Below are positions 52,859-61,566 of a stretch of DNA of 64,000 nt, piece after piece (position 1 is the stretch's first letter; the number at the start of each line of letters is the position of its first letter). The position numbers and the translations under genes are program-made. This stretch comes from Kitasatospora viridis (GTDB lineage Bacteria > Actinomycetota > Actinomycetes > Streptomycetales > Streptomycetaceae), in NCBI RefSeq assembly GCF_007829815.1, contig NZ_VIWT01000001.1, forward strand, positions 2,255,501 to 2,319,500, given 5' to 3'. A model generated the notes under the pieces. That model was not told the DNA's origin. It made no database searches and saw only the letters and a list, made by a program, of their open reading frames with translations.

Positions 52859-53376
52859 GCGATCTTCTTCGTCCCGTTGGGTCGCGGCGGGGCCCGCCTG
52901 AAGGCACGCGCTCCTGCAGCCGGGCAGCTTGACGGGCCCGGCACCGCGATACACCAGGGGCCGGGTCAGGCATCCAGCGTACGCCGAGCACCCGCCGCCG
53001 ACGCGGCCAGCCACGGGGCCACGGGTGCGCCCGGGACCACGGGGCACGGGCGTCATGCCCACGACCTGCGGATCGGACGGCACGGCCGATTGTCAAGAAG
53101 TGGACATACTCCTGTCACTGGCCGTCCATGGAGGCCGCGCAGTATTGATCCCGTGCTCGCCGCTCCAACCGTGGGGGATGGCGCGGTGGGCCCGACGCAC
53201 TCCGATGGGGGTCGGGGTGCGAGGCCGGGCGACCCTGGGTGGGGGCGCCCGCCCGATCGTCGGGAGTCGGGGCGCCCTGTCCTGGAGGGCGCCCCGGGTC
53301 CTGACCTCCGCGCCACCGCGACGCTCGTTCCGGTGATCTTTGCCGCGAGCCGCGGTCCGACGCCCCGGCCGCTCCC
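52859..53376. other. 518-bp intergenic region
   Basis: Holds an orphan hairpin at 53269-53295 (GGGGCGCCC with GGGCGCCCC, 9-base loop) and an AT-richer segment at 53089-53150 that could carry a promoter (CATACT at 53104). A short transcript between them is possible but I see no coding frame with a ribosome site. Confidence 0.4.
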
Positions 53377-53382
53377 TAGGCT
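53377..53382 (+). promoter_or_regulatory. -10 box of the nucleotide-sugar dehydrogenase gene
   Basis: TAGGCT ends 6 bases before the ATG, with no ribosome site between; probable leaderless transcript. Confidence 0.5.
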
Positions 53383-53388
53383 GGCGCC

Positions 53389-54663
53389 ATGCGTGTCGTC
53401 ATCGCCGGCCAGGGCTACGTGGGGCTCCCGCTCGCCGTCCGCGCGGCCGAAGTCGGTCATCAGGTGATCGGGTACGAGATCGACCGGCGCCGGGTCGACA
53501 GACTGGCCGGCGGCGACTCCTACGTCGAGGACATCCCGGACGCCCGGCTGCGTCCGCTGCTCGCCACCGGCGCCTACCGGCCCACCGCCGAACCGGCAGA
53601 GCTGGCCGGCTTCGACCTCGCGGTGATCACCGTGCCCACCCCGCTGCGCGACGGCGTGCCGGACCTCTCCTACATCGAGGCGGCCGGCGAGGTGCTGGCC
53701 GCGCACCTGCGGCCCGGCGCCACCGTGGTGCTGGAGTCCACCACCTACCCCGGCACCACCGAAGAGCTGCTCGCCCCGCTGCTGGAGAAGGCCTCCGGCC
53801 TGCTCGCCGGACCGGACTTCCACCTCGGCTACAGCCCCGAGCGGATCGACCCGGGCAACCCGGTCTGGCGGCTGGAGAACACCCCGAAGGTGGTCTCCGG
53901 GATCGACGAGGCGTCACTTCGCGTGGTGGACGGCTTCTACCGGCAGCTGGTCGAGCGCACCGTGCCGGTCTCCTCCTGCAAGGAGGCGGAGCTGACCAAG
54001 CTGCTGGAGAACACCTTCCGGCACGTCAACATCGCACTGGTCAACGAGCTGGCGATGTTCGCCCACGACCTGGGCATCGACATCTGGGAGGCGATCGACG
54101 CGGCGGCCACCAAGCCGTTCGGCTTCCTGCGGTTCAACCCGGGGCCGGGGGTGGGCGGGCACTGCCTGCCGATCGACCCGTCCTTCCTCTCCTGGCGGGT
54201 CGAGCGGGCGCTCGGCCGGTCGTTCCGGTTCGTCGAGCTGGCCAACGACGTGAACAGCCACATGCCCGACTACGTGGTGCGGCGGCTCACCGAGGGGCTG
54301 AACCAGCGGCGCCGGCCGGTGAACGGCTCCCGGGTGCTGCTGCTCGGCCTGGCCTACAAGAAGAACACCGGGGACGCCCGGGAGACCCCGGCGGCCCGGG
54401 TGGCCGAACTGCTCACCCGGATGGGGGCCGAGGTCCGGGCGGCCGACCCGCACGTGCTGCCGGGCGTCCACCTGCCCGGCCAGCGCGGTCCGTTCAGCGG
54501 GGTGCAGCGGGTCGCGCCGACCCCCGCCGAGCTGGCCGCCGCCGACGCGGTGGTGCTGCTCGCCGACCATGACGACTTCGACTACGCGGCGATCGGCGAG
54601 CACGCCGGCTACGTGTTGGACTGCCGACGCAGGGTCACCGGCTCGGCGGTGGAGGTGCTCTGA
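53389..54663 (+). CDS. UDP-sugar 6-dehydrogenase (WbpA/WecC-type)
   Basis: The 424-residue protein has the NAD motif VIAGQGYVGLPLA at the start, the substrate-binding helix (VNIALVNELAMFA), the catalytic Cys259 (GPGVGGHCLPIDP) and the C-terminal NAD-sugar domain (LLLGLAYKKNTGDARETPA). It oxidises a nucleotide sugar to a uronic acid; the closest type is UDP-N-acetylhexosamine dehydrogenase. No other polysaccharide genes are near. Its 3' end overlaps the convergent TetR gene by 55 bases. Confidence 0.88.
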   Translation: MRVVIAGQGYVGLPLAVRAAEVGHQVIGYEIDRRRVDRLAGGDSYVEDIPDARLRPLLATGAYRPTAEPAELAGFDLAVITVPTPLRDGVPDLSYIEAAGEVLAAHLRPGATVVLESTTYPGTTEELLAPLLEKASGLLAGPDFHLGYSPERIDPGNPVWRLENTPKVVSGIDEASLRVVDGFYRQLVERTVPVSSCKEAELTKLLENTFRHVNIALVNELAMFAHDLGIDIWEAIDAAATKPFGFLRFNPGPGVGGHCLPIDPSFLSWRVERALGRSFRFVELANDVNSHMPDYVVRRLTEGLNQRRRPVNGSRVLLLGLAYKKNTGDARETPAARVAELLTRMGAEVRAADPHVLPGVHLPGQRGPFSGVQRVAPTPAELAAADAVVLLADHDDFDYAAIGEHAGYVLDCRRRVTGSAVEVL

Positions 54664-55235
54664 GCCACCCCCAGTGATTCGGTCGCCGCCGCCAGCTCGG
54701 CCAGCGCGTCCACCGCGAGCGGGCCGTAGCCCTGATCCGGCGTCACCGCCCAGCGCAGGTAGCCGGCCTGGAAGGCGAGCACACCGAGCTGGGCGGCGAC
54801 CAGGGCCACCGGCTCGGCGGTGCCCCGGGCGCGCAGCGCCCGCTCGATCGCCTCGGCCAGCACGGTGCGCTTGTAGGCCATCCGCTCCTGGAGCCCGGCG
54901 TCCTGGGCGACCGCCTGGGCCCGCAGGGTGGCCAGCTCCCGGCGCTCGTCGGTGAACGCGGTGCCCACCGCGCACAGCGCCGCGCCGACCATGGCGAGCG
55001 GGGTGGCGCCGTCCGGGGCATCGGCGACGGCCTCGGCCAGCAGCGAGCTCAGCATCTCCTCGCCGCCGAACAGCACCGCGCGCTTGTCGGCGTAGTGGCG
55101 GAAGAAGGTGGCCTTGGTGAGGCCGGCCTGCTCGGCGATCTCGACCACCGTCACGTTCTGGTAGCCGCGTTCGACGAAGAGCTGGAGCGCGGCACGCTCC
55201 AGGCGCGCGGCGGCGTCCGGTTCCCATCTGGCCAT
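54609..55235 (-). CDS. TetR-family repressor
   Basis: The 208-residue protein has an N-terminal TetR helix-turn-helix (about residues 12-55: LERAALQLFVERGYQNVTVVEIAEQAGLTKATFFRHY) and a ligand-binding helical body. It faces away from the NAD-epimerase gene across a 79-base gap holding two copies of its likely operator, so it should repress both itself and that gene. A TAGAGT -10 ends 7 bases before the ATG. Confidence 0.9.
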   Translation of the reverse strand: MARWEPDAAARLERAALQLFVERGYQNVTVVEIAEQAGLTKATFFRHYADKRAVLFGGEEMLSSLLAEAVADAPDGATPLAMVGAALCAVGTAFTDERRELATLRAQAVAQDAGLQERMAYKRTVLAEAIERALRARGTAEPVALVAAQLGVLAFQAGYLRWAVTPDQGYGPLAVDALAELAAATESLGVAQSTSTAEPVTLRRQSNT

Positions 55236-55242
55236 GTCTGCA

Positions 55243-55248
55243 ACTCTA
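55243..55248 (-). promoter_or_regulatory. -10 box of the TetR gene
   Basis: TAGAGT on the minus strand, 7 bases before the ATG; adjoins the first operator copy. Confidence 0.45.
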
Positions 55249-55251
55249 GCT

Positions 55252-55268
55252 ATGAGACTTGGTCTCAT
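55252..55268. promoter_or_regulatory. TetR operator, copy 1
   Basis: Perfect inverted repeat ATGAGAC-TTG-GTCTCAT in the space between the divergent TetR and NAD-epimerase genes; it adjoins the -10 box of the TetR gene. Confidence 0.75.
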
Positions 55269-55280
55269 CAGGCGTAGAGT

Positions 55281-55300
55281 GATGGTACTTGGTCTCATCA
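55281..55300. promoter_or_regulatory. TetR operator, copy 2
   Basis: A degenerate copy (GATGGTAC-TTG-GTCTCATC) shares ACTTGGTCTCATCA with copy 1, exactly 30 bases apart, about three helical turns. It would cover the promoter of the epimerase-like gene. Confidence 0.65.
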
Positions 55301-55314
55301 CTGGAGGGCCCATC

Positions 55315-56214
55315 ATGCGTGTCTTCATCACCGGTGCATCCGGCTTCATCGGCTCCGCGGTCGTTCCGCTGCTGCTCGCCGAGGGCCACCACGTCCTGGC
55401 CCTGGCCCGCTCCGACGCCTCCGCCGCGAAGCTGGCGGCCGCCGGGGTCGAGGTGCTGCGCGGCGACCTGGCCGACCCGGCCTCGCTCGGCGCGGGCGCC
55501 GCCGCCTCGGACGGCGTGGTCCACCTCGCCTTCAACCACGACTTCTCGCAGTTCGCCGATTCGGCGCAGACCGAGTACGCGGCCGTCGAGGCCTACGGGG
55601 AGGCGCTGGCCGGCACCGGCAAGCCGCTGCTCATGGCCTCGGGCGTGCTGGGGATCGCCCCGGGCCGGATCGCCACCGAGCAGGACGGGCTCGACCTGTC
55701 CGCCAGCCCGCGCTCCCGGTCCATGCAGCTCGCCCTGGAGCTCGCCGACCGCGGCGTGCGCAGCGCCCTGCTCCGGCTCGCCCCCTGCGTGCACGACCGC
55801 ACCCGGGCCGGCTTCGCCAGTGTGCTCGCCCAGATCGCCCGCGAGACCGGGGTGTCCGGCTACCTCGGCGAGGGCACCGCCCACTGGCCCGCCGTGCACG
55901 TGCGCGACACCGCCGACCTGGTGGTGCGCGCCCTCGACCGGGCCCCCGCCGGGGCCGTCCTGCACGCCGTCGCCGAACAGGGCATCACCCAGCGCGCGGT
56001 CGCCGAAGCCCTCGCCGACCGCCTCGGCATCCCGCTCCGCTCGATCCCCGCCGACCAGGCCGCCAGCCACTTCCGCTGGCTCGCCCCGATGCTCGCCCTC
56101 GACTCCCGGGCGGACAACACCCTCACCCGTGAGACGTACGGCTGGGAGCCCGTGCACCCCACGCTGCTGGACGACCTGCGCGAGGGGGAGCACGCCGCGC
56201 CCGGCGGACACTGA
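55315..56214 (+). CDS. NAD-dependent epimerase/dehydratase-like protein
   Basis: The 299-residue protein starts with the extended-SDR motif VFITGASGFIGSAVV and has a later Rossmann region and substrate domain, but no clear YxxxK catalytic pair (RSRSMQLALELA in that area). It may bind NAD(P) without the usual chemistry. A TetR repressor gene is divergent, so it is probably induced by a small molecule or stress. The ATG has GGAGGG about 10 bases upstream. Confidence 0.85.
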   Translation: MRVFITGASGFIGSAVVPLLLAEGHHVLALARSDASAAKLAAAGVEVLRGDLADPASLGAGAAASDGVVHLAFNHDFSQFADSAQTEYAAVEAYGEALAGTGKPLLMASGVLGIAPGRIATEQDGLDLSASPRSRSMQLALELADRGVRSALLRLAPCVHDRTRAGFASVLAQIARETGVSGYLGEGTAHWPAVHVRDTADLVVRALDRAPAGAVLHAVAEQGITQRAVAEALADRLGIPLRSIPADQAASHFRWLAPMLALDSRADNTLTRETYGWEPVHPTLLDDLREGEHAAPGGH

Positions 56215-56262
56215 CACGCCGAGCGCGGGGGACGGCCCGTCCGGCCGCCCCCTGACCGGGCC

Positions 56263-57639
56263 TCAGCTGCGCCGGCGGCCCACCGTGTTCGGCAGGGTGT
56301 CCATGGTGACGCCGTCGTCGATGATGACGATCTTCGGGATGACCGCCGTCTCGGCCTCCACCTTGGGGAGCACCCTCGTCTCGTCCTCGGACGCGGGGGC
56401 CACGGGGGCCGCGGCGGCGGTCGGCGGGGCCGGCGGCACCGGCGGCGGCGCGACCGGGCGGGGCGGCACCGGGGGCTGGGCAGCCGGCGGCGGGGCCGTC
56501 GGGGGCTGCGCGATCGGCGGCTGGGCGATCGGCGGCTGGACGGCGCGCGGGTCCGGCCCGGTGGGTGCAGCGGCGGCGGCCTGCTGGCGGAAGTCGGCGG
56601 GCAGCCGCAGCACCGTCGTCGGCGCGTCGGCGGTCGGGGGCAGCGGCACCTCCCCGGTCTCGTCCTCGGAACCGGCGTCGGCAGCGGTGCCGGCAGCGGC
56701 GTCGGACCCGGCCGGCGGCTCGGTCACCCCACCGGCCGCGGGCCGGTCGCCGGCCTCGATCATGCCGACGGCCTTGCCGGTGAGCGAGGCCAGGGTGCCC
56801 TTGATGTGGTCCAGGTGGGTCTGCACGGTGGACAGCCGCTCGTCGAAGGCGGCCCGCTCCTCGGCGCTGGCGCTGTTGATCCGCTCGGCCTCCCGGCGGG
56901 CCTGCTCGACCAGCTTGTCGGCCCGGGCCTGGGCGTCGGTGTCGATCTGCTTGACCACGCCGAGCACCGACTCCCGGTGCTGCTCGGCCTCCCGCAGCCG
57001 GCCCTCGGCGGCGGTCGAACTCGCGGCGTCGGCGGCCTGGGCGGCGGCCTCCTCGGCGGCGAACCGCTCGTCCGCCTCGCGGCGCAGCTCGGCCAGCTTG
57101 GCCTCGGCCCGCTCGCCGGCCTCGGCGGCGGCCACCCGGATCTTGGCCGCCTCGGCGGTCGCGGTGTCCCGGGTGGTCCGGGAGTCCCGGTCCGCCTCGC
57201 CGCGCAGCCGCTCGGCCTCGGCCCGGGTGCGCTCGTCGGTCCGGCGGGCGGCCTGGTCGGCCTCGGTGCGGGTCGCCGCGGAGTACTCCTCGGCGGCCTG
57301 CTGCCCGTCCTGGCCGGCCTGGTAGGTGTCGTCCCGGGTGTCCTCGGCGAACCGCTCGGCCTTCTCCCGGATCTGCCGGGCCTCGTTGTCGGCGATCGCC
57401 ATCAGGTCGCCGGCCTGCTCACTGAGCGTGGTGTAGTCCGGCTCGGGCGCCTCGGCGGCGGCCTGCCGGGCGGCGACCAGCGCGGTCTCCAGGTCCCGGA
57501 TCTGCGCGCCGAGCACGCTGAGCCGGTGCCACGCCTCGTCGCGCTGCGCGGTCAGCGCGGTCAGCGCGCGGTCGACCTGCTCGGGCGCGTAGCCGCGTCG
57601 GGCCTGGGTGAAGCCGTACGACGGGATGGCGTCGCTCAT
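56263..57639 (-). CDS. DivIVA-like coiled-coil protein
   Basis: The 458-residue protein has a DivIVA-type N-terminus (YGFTQARRGYAPEQVDRAL), a central coiled coil (about residues 25-255, rich in Ala/Glu/Arg) and a long Pro-rich tail with PPIAQPP repeats. Similar streptomycete proteins are often called cellulose-binding protein and are believed to take part in polar growth or scaffold assembly. GAGGGG precedes the ATG. It lies downstream of the deaminase/SUKH-4 fusion gene in the same direction. Confidence 0.85.
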   Translation of the reverse strand: MSDAIPSYGFTQARRGYAPEQVDRALTALTAQRDEAWHRLSVLGAQIRDLETALVAARQAAAEAPEPDYTTLSEQAGDLMAIADNEARQIREKAERFAEDTRDDTYQAGQDGQQAAEEYSAATRTEADQAARRTDERTRAEAERLRGEADRDSRTTRDTATAEAAKIRVAAAEAGERAEAKLAELRREADERFAAEEAAAQAADAASSTAAEGRLREAEQHRESVLGVVKQIDTDAQARADKLVEQARREAERINSASAEERAAFDERLSTVQTHLDHIKGTLASLTGKAVGMIEAGDRPAAGGVTEPPAGSDAAAGTAADAGSEDETGEVPLPPTADAPTTVLRLPADFRQQAAAAAPTGPDPRAVQPPIAQPPIAQPPTAPPPAAQPPVPPRPVAPPPVPPAPPTAAAAPVAPASEDETRVLPKVEAETAVIPKIVIIDDGVTMDTLPNTVGRRRS

Positions 57640-57793
57640 GTCCTGGTCCCCTCATTGGCGGGCTGGGTAGGGCTGGTCTCGATGCCTGTCCTCTTGACCT
57701 ATTTTGCGCAGATCATTTGGAAAGCCCAAGGAAGCGACACCGCCGGCCGGAGGTCACCCGGGGTGACACTCCGGCCCCAGCCGCCGACGGCGG

Positions 57794-60247
57794 CTACAGC
57801 AGGCCGTCCCAGAACTGCTCCAGGAGGACCGCCCACCAGGTGTCCGGCGCCTGGAGGGCGGCCGGGTCGACCGCGGCCAGCTCGGCCTGGAAGTCGGTGG
57901 TCCAGCGCCCGGCCTGATCCGGGGTCAGACCGTAGCGCAGCGGCCACATCCGACCGAGCAGGGCGAGCGACCGGACGAACTCCGGCACACCGGTGTTGAC
58001 GAACCGCGGCGGCTCCCCGGTTCCTTCCAGATCGACCGCGACCACCGCGGCTGTGCCGTACTGCACACAGAGCTGGCGGCCGTAGTCGTTGCCGAGCACC
58101 AGGTAGCCGCCCGCGTCGGGGGCCGCCTGCCGGCCCCGCTCGGCGGCCAGCTCGGCCAGCGTCGGGATCGGCCGGTTCTCCGGCGCGTGCGCCCAGAAGA
58201 ACGGGCCGAAGTTCGTCGGCAGGCCGGCCCAGACCAGGGTCTGCGCCACGATCTCCGGCACCCCCTGCCGGGAGACCGCGCGCTGCTCGTAGCGGAACAC
58301 CGCCGGACCGAAGTACTGGCCCAGCTCCGCCGCCAGCTGCTGCGGCGGCACCGGCGGCAGCTGCGCCACCGTGCCCGGCGCCGGCAGCGGCGCCCGGACC
58401 GGACGCGGCCGGCGCGGACCGCCGGCCAGCTGGTGCAACTCGTCCAGGTGGTTCAGCAGGTGCGCCATGCCGGACTGACGGGAGGCCAGGTCGCGGCCGT
58501 AGGCGGCGGTGTTGGTGATCCGCACGTTCGGCCAGGAGGAGGTGATCAGCCGGCGGCAGTAGCCGCCCGGCAGGTCACAGGCCTCCAGCTCGGTGTGCAG
58601 CTCCAGCACCTGCTCGGCGGGCACGTTCAACCGGCGCAGCTCCTGCAGGATCCGCCACTCCGGGTGCGGGGTGCCCGGCTCGCTGCGGAACATCACCTTC
58701 TGCTCCGAGCCGTCCGGCGCCCGGTAGCTGAGCACCGCCAGGTAGCCCGGGCCGACCGTGGGCACCCCGGGCGGCACCGGCGCGCCCTGCGGCGGCAGGC
58801 CGGGCACCGGCGCGGCGGCGCCGGGCACCCCGCCCTGCGCCGGGCGGGCCGGCATCGAGGACTTGCTGGTCGCCGCGTCGGACAGGTCGGCGGCACCGGC
58901 CGGGGGCTGCTGGGCCTGCGGGGCGGACGCCTGCGGCACCGGCGCCGGGGTGGACGCCTTGGCGCCGAGCAGCCCGGACGGCGGGGGCGGCGGCGGGGCG
59001 GAGGTGTCGCTGCGCCCGCGGCCGGAGGAGGCGGGGCCACCGCCACCGGTGCCGCGCAGCGCGGCCGGCGGCGGGGGCGGCGGAGCGCTCTGGTCACTGC
59101 GGCCGCGGCTCGGCGGGCCGGGCGGGGTCGGCTGGCCGGGCGCACCGGGCAGGCCCATCAGCCCGGGCGGACCGTCGGTCGCCAGCATGGTCGGCGCGTA
59201 CTCCACGGCCGGCGGGCCGGGCGGGGTCGGCGCGACCGGCGGCTCGCCGGCCAGCATGGTCGGCGCCTGCTCCACCGCGGGCGGGCCGGGCGGGGTCGGC
59301 TGGCCGGGCGCACCGGGCAGGCCCATCAGGCCGGGCGGGCCGTCGGTCGCCAGCACGGTGGGCGCGTACCCGCCGACCGGCGCGGGCTGCGCGGGCGCCG
59401 GGGCGGGCTGCGCGGGGACGGGCTGCGCGGGCGCGGCGGCCTCGGCGCTCGGGTACGGGTTGTACGGGTCCGCCGGCGGCCGGGCCGCGGTGGGCGGGGG
59501 CATCCGCACGGTGCGGGCGTCCGGCGGGGTGACCGGGGCCGGCACCTCCTCGCCGTGCTCGTCGCCCTCCCAGCTGGGCGGCGGGGCGAGCATGGTCGGC
59601 CCGTCCCCGGCCGGGCGGTCGGAGACCGGCGGCGTGCTGAGCCGGGCCGGACCGGTGAGCGGCAGACCGTGCGGCACGGGCGCGTCGGGCGCCGGCGCGT
59701 ACGGCGCCGGCGGGGCGGGCGGGGCGGGCTGCCCGGCGTCGGCGGGCGCCGCCTCGCGGCGGGCGGCGGCGTCGGCGAACTGCGACGCGGTGTCGGCGAA
59801 CGGCACCGGAGCCTCGGCGGCGGGCGCGGGCGCCGGCACGGGCGCGGCGTTGCCCAGCTTGGCGGCCTCGGCGGCGATCGCCGCCTCCCCCGCCTCCTGC
59901 ATCCACTGCGGCGGGCTGAGCAGGAAGGAGGTCGCCTCGACCGGGCCGGGCAGCGGCTTGTTCAGCCCGTTCGACGCGCCGCCGACCGGCTTGCCGTAGG
60001 CCTCCTGGTAGCGCCGCACCACCTCGTTGACCGGCAGCGCGGGCCAGAGCGTGCTGGCCCCGCTCTCCCGGGCGATCACCAGCTTGGCCGCCCCGCCGTC
60101 CGAGGAGGGGCCGCCGGCCCGGTCCTCGGCCCAGCAGACGAAGCCCAGGTCGAACTCCCGGACCCGCACCTCGCGCTGCTGGAACGGCGGCACCCCGCCG
60201 TTGATCCACTCCGCCGCCAGGTCCTGCGCCTGCGCGTACGTCACCAT
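57794..60247 (-). CDS. Imm35-like, deaminase and SUKH-4 fusion protein
   Basis: The 817-residue protein has three parts. Residues 1-110 resemble the Imm35/YrhB immunity domain (AEWINGGVPPFQQREVRVREF). A Pro-rich middle of about 350 residues contains large direct repeats. A deaminase domain has the metal-type pattern H528-P-E530 and C557-x6-C564 (EACDLPGGYC), like XOO_2897-type deaminases of polymorphic toxins. The C-terminal 210 residues match SUKH-4. A toxin-like and an immunity-like domain in one chain suggest self-restraint. The ATG at 60247 begins MVTYAQAQ. The SMI1/KNR4 gene lies 45 bases upstream in one operon. Confidence 0.75.
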   Translation of the reverse strand: MVTYAQAQDLAAEWINGGVPPFQQREVRVREFDLGFVCWAEDRAGGPSSDGGAAKLVIARESGASTLWPALPVNEVVRRYQEAYGKPVGGASNGLNKPLPGPVEATSFLLSPPQWMQEAGEAAIAAEAAKLGNAAPVPAPAPAAEAPVPFADTASQFADAAARREAAPADAGQPAPPAPPAPYAPAPDAPVPHGLPLTGPARLSTPPVSDRPAGDGPTMLAPPPSWEGDEHGEEVPAPVTPPDARTVRMPPPTAARPPADPYNPYPSAEAAAPAQPVPAQPAPAPAQPAPVGGYAPTVLATDGPPGLMGLPGAPGQPTPPGPPAVEQAPTMLAGEPPVAPTPPGPPAVEYAPTMLATDGPPGLMGLPGAPGQPTPPGPPSRGRSDQSAPPPPPPAALRGTGGGGPASSGRGRSDTSAPPPPPPSGLLGAKASTPAPVPQASAPQAQQPPAGAADLSDAATSKSSMPARPAQGGVPGAAAPVPGLPPQGAPVPPGVPTVGPGYLAVLSYRAPDGSEQKVMFRSEPGTPHPEWRILQELRRLNVPAEQVLELHTELEACDLPGGYCRRLITSSWPNVRITNTAAYGRDLASRQSGMAHLLNHLDELHQLAGGPRRPRPVRAPLPAPGTVAQLPPVPPQQLAAELGQYFGPAVFRYEQRAVSRQGVPEIVAQTLVWAGLPTNFGPFFWAHAPENRPIPTLAELAAERGRQAAPDAGGYLVLGNDYGRQLCVQYGTAAVVAVDLEGTGEPPRFVNTGVPEFVRSLALLGRMWPLRYGLTPDQAGRWTTDFQAELAAVDPAALQAPDTWWAVLLEQFWDGLL
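59113..59369. repeat. 168-bp-period direct repeats in the Pro-rich linker
   Basis: Segments beginning at 59113 and 59281 are nearly identical over about 88 bases, encoding two copies of a block with GLMGLPGAPGQPTPPGPP. They lie inside the linker of the deaminase/SUKH-4 fusion. Confidence 0.7.
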
Positions 60248-60292
60248 GCCAGCACCGCCTTGGTCTTCGACACCGTCACTGCTCCCCCGTCC

Positions 60293-61303
60293 TCAGCCGA
60301 CCGGCGCGGTCGGCACCGCGCGGGCGAATCCGCCGTCCACCATCAGGCCCGCCACCGTCTCCAGCTCGACCGGGCTGCCGGCCAGCCGGACCAGGAAGTC
60401 GTCGAAGCTGTCCCCGGCGGGCAGCAGCAGCCGCGCCACCCGGGCCGCCGGGTCCTCGGGCCCACCGGTGTCGCGGGCGTCGTCGTAGGGGCAGAACCAG
60501 ACCGAGCCGATCCGGTCGCCGCGCACCTTGAGCGCCACCAGCCCGCCCTGGGCGTAGGCGATGCCCAGGTAGTCCTTGGTCAGGTGGTCGCGCAGGCACT
60601 TGTTCACGTAGACCAGGTCGGCCGGCCCGTACTCCTCGGTCAGGGTGAGGAAGGGCTGGTCGAGCAGCAGGCCCAGCTCGGTGTCCAGCGCCACCCCGAC
60701 CGGGCCGCGCCCGCCGGCCAGCTTGAGGAACTCCCGGTACGGGCCGGGCAGCCGGTAGCCCAGCCGCTCCTCGGCCGACTGCACCAGGTCCTCGGTCACC
60801 GCGAGCGGGTCGGCGCCCTCCTTGGAGAGCGAGAAGTGCGCCGGGCGGCGCTCCTGCAGCGGGCGGGTGCCGCGCCGGCCGTGGTCGGCGGCCGAGGCCG
60901 CCAGCCCGCCGTGGTGCCGCAGCAGCGCCTTGACCTCGACCGGGACCAGCTCCATCCGGCGCCAGCCGGGGGCCGCGCCGGTCACCGCGTGGTGCCAGGT
61001 CCAGCCGGGCGGGGTGGCGACCGGGGACTCCAGGTCGGCCCAGAGCTCGTGCCCGTGGCTGTAGAGCGCGGCGTTGGCCGAGACGTAGTCGGTCAGCCGC
61101 AGCTCGTCCACGCCGAAGCCCTCGGGCGGGTCGGCCACCTCGGCCACCGCCTTCGCGTACCGTCCGAAGTCCGGGTAGCCCTGGGCGTCCACGGGCACCC
61201 CGTCGGGGTACCGGGCCGCCCGCACCGGGTCGGGAAAGTGGACCACCTGACCCGCATAGGCCGCGTTGGGCGCGGCCGCGGTGCCGGGCCGACCTGTCGT
61301 CAT
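60293..61303 (-). CDS. SMI1/KNR4 (SUKH-1) family protein
   Basis: The 336-residue protein has a Pro/Tyr-rich N-terminal part and a C-terminal SUKH domain (about residues 175-320: VQSAEERLGYRLPGPYREFLKLAGG; LVYVNKCLR; FDDFLVRL). SUKH proteins are immunity factors of bacterial polymorphic toxins and, in eukaryotes, scaffold proteins. The ATG at 61303 has GGGGGCACCCAG upstream. It is divergent from the YwqJ-like deaminase gene and leads the operon containing the deaminase/SUKH-4 fusion. Confidence 0.85.
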   Translation of the reverse strand: MTTGRPGTAAAPNAAYAGQVVHFPDPVRAARYPDGVPVDAQGYPDFGRYAKAVAEVADPPEGFGVDELRLTDYVSANAALYSHGHELWADLESPVATPPGWTWHHAVTGAAPGWRRMELVPVEVKALLRHHGGLAASAADHGRRGTRPLQERRPAHFSLSKEGADPLAVTEDLVQSAEERLGYRLPGPYREFLKLAGGRGPVGVALDTELGLLLDQPFLTLTEEYGPADLVYVNKCLRDHLTKDYLGIAYAQGGLVALKVRGDRIGSVWFCPYDDARDTGGPEDPAARVARLLLPAGDSFDDFLVRLAGSPVELETVAGLMVDGGFARAVPTAPVG

Positions 61304-61426
61304 CTGGGTGCCCCCACTGGCTGAAGCCGATTTGTGCCGGGCACCAGGGTATGTGGTCGGGCCCGCGAACGGTCCCCCCGGCCGCCCCTCGGCTTCGGCC
61401 CGCCCGCGCGGGGCACCCCGACGCCT

Positions 61427-61445
61427 TGCTGACGCACCGTCAGCA
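61427..61445. promoter_or_regulatory. palindrome between divergent SUKH and deaminase genes
   Basis: TGCTGACG-CAC-CGTCAGCA, eight-base arms. It contains a 13-mer (TGACGCACCGTCA) that also occurs at 18882-18894 across the end of metB. It lies in the 263-base divergent gap and may be an operator. Confidence 0.35.
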
Positions 61446-61566
61446 GGGCCTCCGGCACCCCCGGGTGATCGTCTGTCCGAGTCGTTTGGCAGGCTGGCCC
61501 GCAGACACGTGCCACCGACAACCGCAGTGCCAGGACCGAGCCCGACCGCCGAAGGAGCAGCCAGCC

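Noticed and set aside
58187..61324. Long plus-strand frame opposite the deaminase/SUKH genes
   Set aside because: Gly/Arg-rich shadow; the minus-strand products have clear domains.
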